Origin: Arachis hypogaea
Lineage: Eukaryota; Streptophyta; Magnoliopsida; Fabales; Fabaceae
Reading direction: 5' to 3'
Assembly (NCBI RefSeq): GCF_003086295.3
Contig: NC_092045.1
Span: 93,076,693-93,140,692, forward strand
Length of the DNA stretch: 64,000 nucleotides
Under the pieces are notes generated by a model, which was not told the origin of the DNA, ran no database searches, and worked only from the letters and a program-made list of their open reading frames with translations. Shown here in pieces: positions 57,932 to 64,000 of this stretch; position 1 is the first letter of the stretch, and the number at the start of each line of letters is the position of its first letter. The position numbers were made by a program, and so were the translations under genes.

Positions 57932-58405
57932 CCCAAACATGGCGACCAAACAAGTTAAGTGGTTCATTTTGTAATAGCACCTTTACTATGAAAATAGACT
58001 TTGTTTAATTACCGGTTGAATAGTCCTTGTCAAAACTTTATGTTACGTTTTATCTACCTTTCTTAATCCACTCCTCGTGTAAGCGAATTCCTCACAAGGA
58101 GCACCAGATAAACAATACGCAGCCTCAGGACTGATCACCCCGGGAGCCCCTAAAGTTAAGGCCATAACAAACGGCCGCAACAAAGAGAGAACTCGACTCC
58201 GACGAAATACCAGCGTAATGGTAAAACGAACAAACGAGCAAACGAACAAACAAAAGCAACATAATAAGCAGAAACGAAAGCAACATAAGCAGAAAATGGT
58301 ATCCATAAACCGACCAAACGGTTAACAAAGTCAAGTACGACAAAAGGCTTCAAAGTTTCAAAAAAGGTTCTACAACAAACCCACAAAAATATAAGATACA
58401 GGAAA
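57932..58405. other. Spacer between pol and the antisense frame
   Basis: Non-coding on both strands as far as can be seen. 58190-58270 is a run of AAACGAAC / AACGAGC words. It should contain the 3' ends of both convergent transcripts. Confidence 0.55.
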
Positions 58406-60245
58406 TCACTTCCTCGGCATATCGACGATCTTGCCGTCCTTGATGGTCTTGAAAACGCCGATTGCCGACATGTCGAAATCGGGAGCAATAATCTTCACCT
58501 GAGCCTTGAGAGCACCTTCGGTCATGAAGATCGCATTTTTTCCTTGCTCTCTCACCTCCTTGTGCTTCTTCTTGAACTCCTCCGCCTTTTCCCGAGTAGA
58601 CTTAGCAGCCGCAATGGCCGTATCCCGCTCCTTCTCTAAGGTGACCACTCAACTTTGCGGCGTGTTCAACTGGCTTTCCAGGGTCATCTCTCGCTCGGTC
58701 AAGCGAGACACAGAAGCATCAGCAGTCTTCAGCTTTTCCTCAGCAGATGTGGCCTTCTCTTTGGCAGTTTTAAGCTCCTCCTTCGCCTTGGACAGCTGCC
58801 CTTGGAGTGTTTCCACTTGAGCCTTGAATTTATTATTGGCCGTGGCGACAGACTCGAGCTTCCGGCGCAGTGACGCCATGCCCGACAACTCAAACTCAGC
58901 CTTTTGAGCTATGGCCGCGCCGTGAAGGAGAGTGCGATACATCCACCGCGCTTGCCCCGAGAGGTCGGTACCATGGAAATGCTCCTCCGTGACGGGAAGC
59001 AGTTGGGAGTCTATAAACGCACCAGCATCAAAGTTCCTCTCCATAACGGTGAGGACCCCTTACGGGCTAGAATGCGACCTTTGCCTCTTTGGCGTTGGGA
59101 TAACCCTCAACTCCTCATCCTCGGCCTGTTGAACGGAAGATGAGTGCCCAGTGCCAGCCACCTCCTCGGGAACAGGGGAATCATGCGTCACACCGGCGTC
59201 CTTATCCGACATGACAACGTCAGGAGGTGTAGGTATTACTTGCTCCCCCTCGTTCCCGGGAGGCACCACTGGCTGCTCCGCGGCCTTTTCCCCAGTATCT
59301 TCTTCCAAGAAAGTCTTGAACAAGTTCTCGAGACCGGTCACTTTGGCAGACATCCCCACTACAAGCAAGAAACGAACAAGTTAGTAATCAATACAGCAAG
59401 GCAAAATAAACAATCATGCAAATGACAACACGACGAAGATGACTCACGAATATAATCCCGGGCGACCTCCCGACTACCCATAAGGAGGTGGGGATTCACT
59501 TGATTTCTCCCAAAAACAGCCCACAATACATCGGCTACCTTTCGGTCCACGGCCGACATCCCTTTGTAAGTGACTTTGATAAAAGGGTTGGACCCCGCCC
59601 CGAAGCTCCAGTACGTCGGGATGAGGCGCTCCCCCTCCAACGACAACCAAAAGGGGTGACAACCCTTAACCGGCTGAACTTTAAAATACTTGTCCTTGAA
59701 CCCATGATAGGAGTCCTCGAACAAGCCAAATATCCTCTGCCCCTGGGCAGATCGAAAGACATAAACCCCTTCCTCGCTTTCCCCTCCTTGGAAGGGTTCG
59801 TAAGATTAAAGAAATAAAGAAAGACATCAACAGACACCGGCAGCTCCAAGTACTCGCACACCATCTCGAAGCAGCGGATTGAAGCCCAACTATTCGGATG
59901 CAGCTGAGATGGCGCCACCGAGATCCGATTAAGAAGACCCATCTGAAAGGAAGAGAAAGGGATGCGAACCCCTACTTGGGTGAACATAGCCTTATAAAAC
60001 CAGATCCAGTCGGCAACCCGGGGGGCACTGAAGTTGAGTTCATACAACCGCTCATAAGGAGCAGGAACATAGACATCATAATTGGCCTCTTTATCGGTAC
60101 CCCCACACAGGTACTCGGCCTGACGAAATTCCGTGAGCTCCTCCTCACCCATCTGGTTGGGGGAGTCCCTGAAATCAGAAATCACCTAAGCGTACGGGTC
60201 GTAATCCGCATCGAAGGTGGAAGCCCGGGCGACGACACGAGGCAT
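58406..60245 (-). pseudogene. Antisense extra ORF of the Tat element (gypsy-type transposon domain plus coiled coil)
   Basis: On the minus strand a start at 60245 (MPRVVARASTFDADYD) meets TAG at 60186-60188. It continues open to about 59710 through EYLCGGTDKEANYDVYVPAP and LELPVSVDVFLYFF, typical of the plant family called putative gypsy-type transposon (PF04195). It then shifts frame to SYHGFKDKYFKV and LIPTYWSFGAGSNPFI. A likely intron (donor GTGAGT at about 59449, acceptor TTGTAG at about 59361) is followed by MSAKVTGLENLFKTFLEE and a Glu/Pro/Val-rich linker. A long coiled coil comes after it (about 58990-58470, for example KAKEELKTAKEKATSAEEKL), ending at 58406. Further stops are at 59060-59062 and 58649-58651. 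The function of such frames is unknown. Confidence 0.82.
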
Positions 60246-60912
60246 ACCTACAGTGGGGACACCGCTCGGTTAGTCCATGAGGTCGGAAGCCCGGAAAAAC
60301 CCAAAAAACCACACTTCACCTATCCTACAACTCAAACTAAGCGTACCTAAAGGTAAAACCAAATAAGGCTTATTCCAGAATGGTAACCCCCCTAACACAC
60401 CCTACTTGATAGAAAAAAGGTGTCTATCCTACAAAAATCAAATAACAAGCAGCAAGCACATACAATGAACATGCATGAAACCATTGAGGCAGAAGAGGGA
60501 AGGGAACGATGATTACCTGGATTAATGGAAAAAACTTGAAAAAGAGTGGGACGCGCAGGAATGTTGAAATGAGCTTCTGGATAATGGAGAATGCAGAAAA
60601 AGGAGAAGCAAAAGTGATTAGGAGAAGCAAGAATGGGAAAAGAAAACTAATGCGAAACTGTTTAAAACTGCCGTAGAGAAAGCGCGAAAGGCCTAGGGGC
60701 AAAATGGTCTTTGCACACAGGGTTTTTCAATCCATTATGAGCATTCAATGCTCCGCGCGAGGAACGAGGCGACGAATGATCGTCCCAACAATGAAGGGGC
60801 ACCCACACAAGAGGCGCGTCCCCTCCACGGACAACCGACCTGGCGACCGCGAATGAAGAGATAACATGCCACCAACAGCCCGTGCGGCTAATTGCCGGCG
60901 CATTGGGGGCAC
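60246..60912. other. Region between the antisense ORF start and the 3' LTR
   Basis: This would hold the promoter and leader of the antisense frame. 60420-60720 is A/G-rich on the plus strand. The last bases before the LTR are GCATTGGGGGCAC, a weak polypurine tract for plus-strand priming. Confidence 0.5.
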
Positions 60913-61335
60913 TGTTACGGCCTGACCCGGCCATTTGCGGGTCAACCCGACCCACTGAGGACCCGACCCGAACGGTCGGACACGCAATACTCGCCATGCA
61001 ACCCGGACACGCGTCCTTGACAGCTCTCCACTACAACTGTGAGGAAGCTTCGAGGAAGGTGGGCCCGCCCTTGCAGGGCCCACCTCTGACACGGTATAAA
61101 TGGGGAAGGACCTGCCCTTCCCCCAAGATACGTCACATACCACCTACCCACCTTTTGCCTGCACACTAACTGACTAAGGCGTTGGAGTGTCTTTGCAGGT
61201 GACATCCCCCCTTTTCTCTCCACATCGAGACCTCGTCTTCCCGACTTATCACCTCCCGCACAGTCACACTGATCAAGGCGTTTCCACCATCTCAAATCCC
61301 CCTCCCGAACCGTCCGATAACCGACTAACCGTACG
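60913..61335 (+). repeat. 3' LTR of the Tat element
   Basis: 423 bp from TGTTACGG to CCGTACG. The final base is G where the 5' LTR has A, so the CA terminus has mutated. TATAAAT lies at 61095-61101. About 94 percent identical to the 5' LTR by manual comparison. Confidence 0.95.
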
Positions 61336-61849
61336 TATTGTATATTTTATATCATTAAAATTAACATGTGGCCTCAAGGGTTAAGGCACTTATCAATCAA
61401 ACCCCAAATTATTTCACTCTAATTACAATTTAGTTAGCTCGTACACCAGCATAAGTAACGGACGATGCGTTCCTCATTCTATTAAATGCATGAATACGGG
61501 TGATTATTCTCCAATTATGCCCCACATGTTTGATTAGTAAATTTGGAATGCATATCAATAATTCCCTTCTGATTTGAACCTCACCTTCCCATAACTTATT
61601 TCATATCATTTCTTTGGTTTTAATCTTTCTTCTCATGAAGACATGAAAAAAAAAATTATAGTTCGCATATCAAAAGAAATAAAAAAAAAGAAAAGAAAAG
61701 TAAAAGATACAAAGATAAAGTTGGCTGCATCAGAGTAGAAGACCGAGTATACATGTAAGATGTAAGAAAAACATCTTTAATGTTTTTGGGAGTAAAAAAA
61801 TCTATCGTGATCAGAGATTTTGGAAAGGCATAAATGGATCATTCTATTT

Positions 61850-62152
61850 TATGATTGCTTCGATTCTATGTGGGCCTTCTGATAAAAGTGTGGGCCTCAT
61901 TGTGGTTTCTTTAGCAATTTCTGCTTCCTCAGTCGTCTTAGTGTAGGATAAAAGTAGGGAATAAAATGTGTACCTCCCATAGAACTGCACCGGGTTCAAG
62001 TCTTCATGGAGGAATATAGAACCATTTGTATGTACTCCTATGTAGTGTGTGTAGTGTATGTGAGTGAGTTGTGTGAATGTGTAATGCATGGGTGTATGGG
62101 TGTAATGCTTAGGATTGGGGGTTGTCCAATCCACTTTGACCAAAAAAAAAAA
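61850..62152 (+). mobile_element. Possible SINE with B box and poly-A tail
   Basis: GGTTCAAGTCT at 61993-62003 fits a polymerase III B box, and a run of A follows CCACTTTGACC at 62142-62152. A convincing A box at the right distance was not found, and no target duplication is clear, so this is tentative. Confidence 0.35.
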
Positions 62153-63084
62153 TATGTGAAAAAAAAAGTTTGGTTGATTTAGTGATTAGTTCAATATTGT
62201 AATGAATTAGTCTTTTGTATGTTGAATTGGGAGATACGGTAAAAAATAAAAAAGAAATTTGTGCAAAAAAATAAAGTGAGAAATAAAACTATTTTTTAAT
62301 TTCTTTGATAGAAAAGAGTTTAATTGTTTATTTGTTTTGTACTTTTACAACGTATGATTTTTTTTCTAAAATAGTTTAATTGAGAAACCAAAAATAATTT
62401 GTCTAAAATAGTTGGTCCGACATGACTACAAAATTCAAATCCATTCTACACCTAACACGTGAAGATTAAGTGTGTTATTTTGCTACCATACCAATAATAT
62501 AGTTATAATTATAATATAGTATAATAATGTATAATAATAATCCCTCTACTTTTTCCAGCCAAATAATTCTCATATTCATGTCTACTTTCACTACGTACCC
62601 ATGAACTAGGGTAGTTATTTCTTTTTAAATATATTCATTTACTAATCTTTTCAATAACGAATACACATCTCATGGCCTTTATAGGTTGCTTTAGATTATC
62701 ATCTTTTAATTGGATGATGACATTGACCCACGAGAGTATGAACAGTTACAGCTTCCCACCAAATGAAAGATGTTGCATAGATTGCAATGCAAATTACGAT
62801 ACTATGTCTGTGTATATACCGAAAAAGAAAAAGGTTTTATACCCAATAAGTTAAAGGGGTCATTATTGTATACCCTCCTCCCTACTTCCTCTTGTTATAT
62901 AGAGCATGAATATCACGTAATTGACCTAACTAATAAATTGATAAATTTATCCCATATTTTAAAGTGAATTTTAGACAATTCTCTCATAAATAAAAAATGA
63001 ACAATGTTAGGAAACCAAAAGGGTATTAGCAAAAAATCAGCTAAATATCTTTAGGTAAATCCAAAATCTCTACGAGTTAATATA

Positions 63085-63335
63085 CATAGATGTTTCTTCT
63101 GCTAAGTATCAGGATGTTTCTTTTTCATACTAAATGGATGTTCTTTTATATATTTTTTGAACTTTTTTGTATTACAAATGTGAATGTCTCTATTTCTTTA
63201 AAAATTTCATATTTTTTTTAAATTTTATAGATATTTAATTATTTTTTTTAAAATATAACTGGATATTTCTTTTGTTAAGTATTATGATGTTTTTTTTTAT
63301 ATTAAATGAATGTTTTTTTATGTTTCTGTAATTGT
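63085..63335 (+). repeat. Two diverged copies of a 75-80 bp unit
   Basis: The phrase GATGTTTCTTCTGCTAAGTAT ... ATGTTTC ... TACTAAATGGATGTTC is followed about 165 bases later by GATATTTCTTTTGTTAAGTAT ... ATGTTTT ... TATTAAATGAATGTTT. Confidence 0.6.
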
Positions 63336-63387
63336 TCAAGGATTTCTTTTGGCTAAGATCAAGTGTGTAGTTTGCAGTCTCTTTAAT

Positions 63388-63592
63388 CATCAAAACGACA
63401 CCTAATATCCCAAAACGCAGATATTTCTGATAGAAGACATGGGCATGTGTGCGAAAGATTGCTGAGCCAAACTTTGTTGAACTGGTTGCAGGGTAGGACG
63501 GTGGTTAATTAGGCCAGGTTGTTGATTGGGATTATAAACCGGCTGTTGTTGGATAGGAGGGGTACCTTGGCCTTGAACAGGTGAAACCATAT
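63388..63592 (-). other. 205-bp insertion carrying a Gln/Pro-rich coding-like fragment
   Basis: It lies between two 14-base direct repeats, GCAGTCTCTTTAAT (63374-63387) and GCAGTCTCTATAAT (63593-63606). On the minus strand an open stretch reads VYNPNQQPGLINHRPTLQPV and ends at 63402. Low-complexity Gln/Pro sequence is common in plant regulatory proteins, but this piece is too short to assign. Confidence 0.45.
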
Positions 63593-63600
63593 GCAGTCTC

Positions 63601-63972
63601 TATAATTGCTTCCGGTCGAAGGAGCTAGTGGAGATGACGAAGATGTGTAGGGAGATGAAGAGGATGGTGCCGGAGATATTGGAAGTGGAGGTTGATCCGA
63701 AGGGAAGGGTGGGGATAGTGGAGGCTGCGATGAGGGTTTATGCGGAAAAGAAGGAGAGTGTGGTGGAGGTGTTGCAAGCGATGCAGGGAATAGAGGCGGC
63801 GATGAAGAGATTCTTCTTCGGTTACAAACAGGTTGTGGCGGCGGGGATGGGGAGTGCAGAGGCTGGCGGGAACCGAGTTGGTTCCGGCGACTCGCTGATA
63901 GAAGATGAGTGGATTGCGGTGGGGAGGCAGAGAGAGCCTGACGGTGAGAGAAAGAGAGGTCTGTGTATGTAA
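63601..63972 (+). CDS. Unrecognised helical protein, open frame (putative, 5' end uncertain)
   Basis: The frame is open from before 63601 to the TAA at 63970-63972, with in-frame ATGs at 63634, 63643 and 63655. Composition, GC content and third-position pattern are like a plant gene and unlike the AT-rich flanks. The predicted protein is helical and charged (VDPKGRVGIVEAAMRVYAEK, GIEAAMKRFFFGYKQVVAAG), with a Gly/Ser-rich then acidic C-terminus (SLIEDEWIAVGRQ). I do not recognise a domain. The 5' side abuts the 205-bp insertion, so the N-terminus may have been cut off, and the gene may have exons beyond the right edge. Confidence 0.45.
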   Translation, partial: YNCFRSKELVEMTKMCREMKRMVPEILEVEVDPKGRVGIVEAAMRVYAEKKESVVEVLQAMQGIEAAMKRFFFGYKQVVAAGMGSAEAGGNRVGSGDSLIEDEWIAVGRQREPDGERKRGLCM

Positions 63973-64000
63973 TTGTTGGAGGTGAGTAGGTTAATGTGAG

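Larger units (their letters stand above)
52144..61335 (+). mobile_element. Complete Tat-type Ty3/gypsy retrotransposon, 9.2 kb, inactive
   Basis: Two LTRs (52144-52565 and 60913-61335) flank gag, protease, reverse transcriptase, RNase H, a second RNase H-like domain and integrase, all on the plus strand, and then a long antisense reading frame. TATTG occurs immediately outside both ends (52139-52143, 61336-61340), a perfect 5-bp duplication. A second RNase H after the normal one and an extra antisense frame before the 3' LTR are known traits of the Tat lineage. By eye the LTRs differ at about 26 of 422 aligned positions, mostly transitions, which implies an insertion some millions of years old under usual plant rates (inference). 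Many stops and frameshifts make it non-autonomous today. Confidence 0.95.
61341..63387. other. AT-rich intergenic DNA with small repeats
   Basis: Contains a possible SINE (61850-62152) and a weak tandem pair near 63085-63335. No supported gene; the short frames at 62672-62967 have no context. Confidence 0.55.

Overview
This window is plant nuclear DNA, most likely from a legume and probably Arachis (peanut and its wild relatives). The genus call is an inference from memory: several long-terminal-repeat (LTR) families here look like repeats common in Arachis, for example LTRs opening and closing with TGATG/CATCA, LTRs with blocks of CGCGTACGCG palindromes, and an LTR with repeated GGCGTT/AACGCC words. 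The plant assignment is firm: split pseudogenes with GT/AG borders, plant-type Ty3/gypsy, MULE, LINE and SINE remnants, long AT-rich spacers, and no bacterial gene organisation.

Layout. 1-9159 is a nest of LTR elements: a young-looking Ty3/gypsy element on the minus strand (intact gag at the left edge, tRNA-iMet primer site, 3.5 kb LTR), sitting in the middle of a second LTR (4841-5732), which sits in an older relative of the first LTR (5733-9159). 9160-21617 has no recognisable gene. It holds a 2.7 kb foldback element whose core is about 1 kb of almost pure pyrimidine followed by 1.3 kb of almost pure purine, itself inserted in an array of hairpin repeats; five near-identical 19-nt stem-loops; and a CACTA-like end. 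21618-36200 contains a hAT-like MITE, a decayed Ulp1-like protease gene with readable exon borders, a decayed mudrA transposase gene, another copy of the 3.5 kb LTR family carrying a MULE-type MITE with a perfect 9-bp target duplication, and a Tourist-like MITE.

The only convincing host gene is at 36658-37104 (minus), an intact 148-codon single-exon reading frame that resembles plant PNRC/EDC1-type (decapping-associated) proteins. A second possible host reading frame is at 63601-63972 (plus).

37105-52138 is again repeats: two relatives of one foldback family with internal tandem expansion, an RNase H remnant, a hairpin element, a solo LTR that split a CT microsatellite, a LINE whose middle is replaced by an LTR fragment, and a clean tRNA-derived SINE with a 16-bp target duplication. 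52144-61335 is a complete Ty3/gypsy element of Tat type: two LTRs, TATTG duplications, gag, protease, reverse transcriptase, two RNase H domains, integrase, and a long antisense reading frame between pol and the 3' LTR. It is dead, with many stops, frameshifts and a Lys at the integrase catalytic Glu position.

Apart from the putative PNRC-like gene, almost everything here is transposable-element DNA, and nested insertion explains most of the structure. I found no undescribed functional system that I can prove. The strand-switching pyrimidine/purine foldback element (11192-13914) is the most unusual object.
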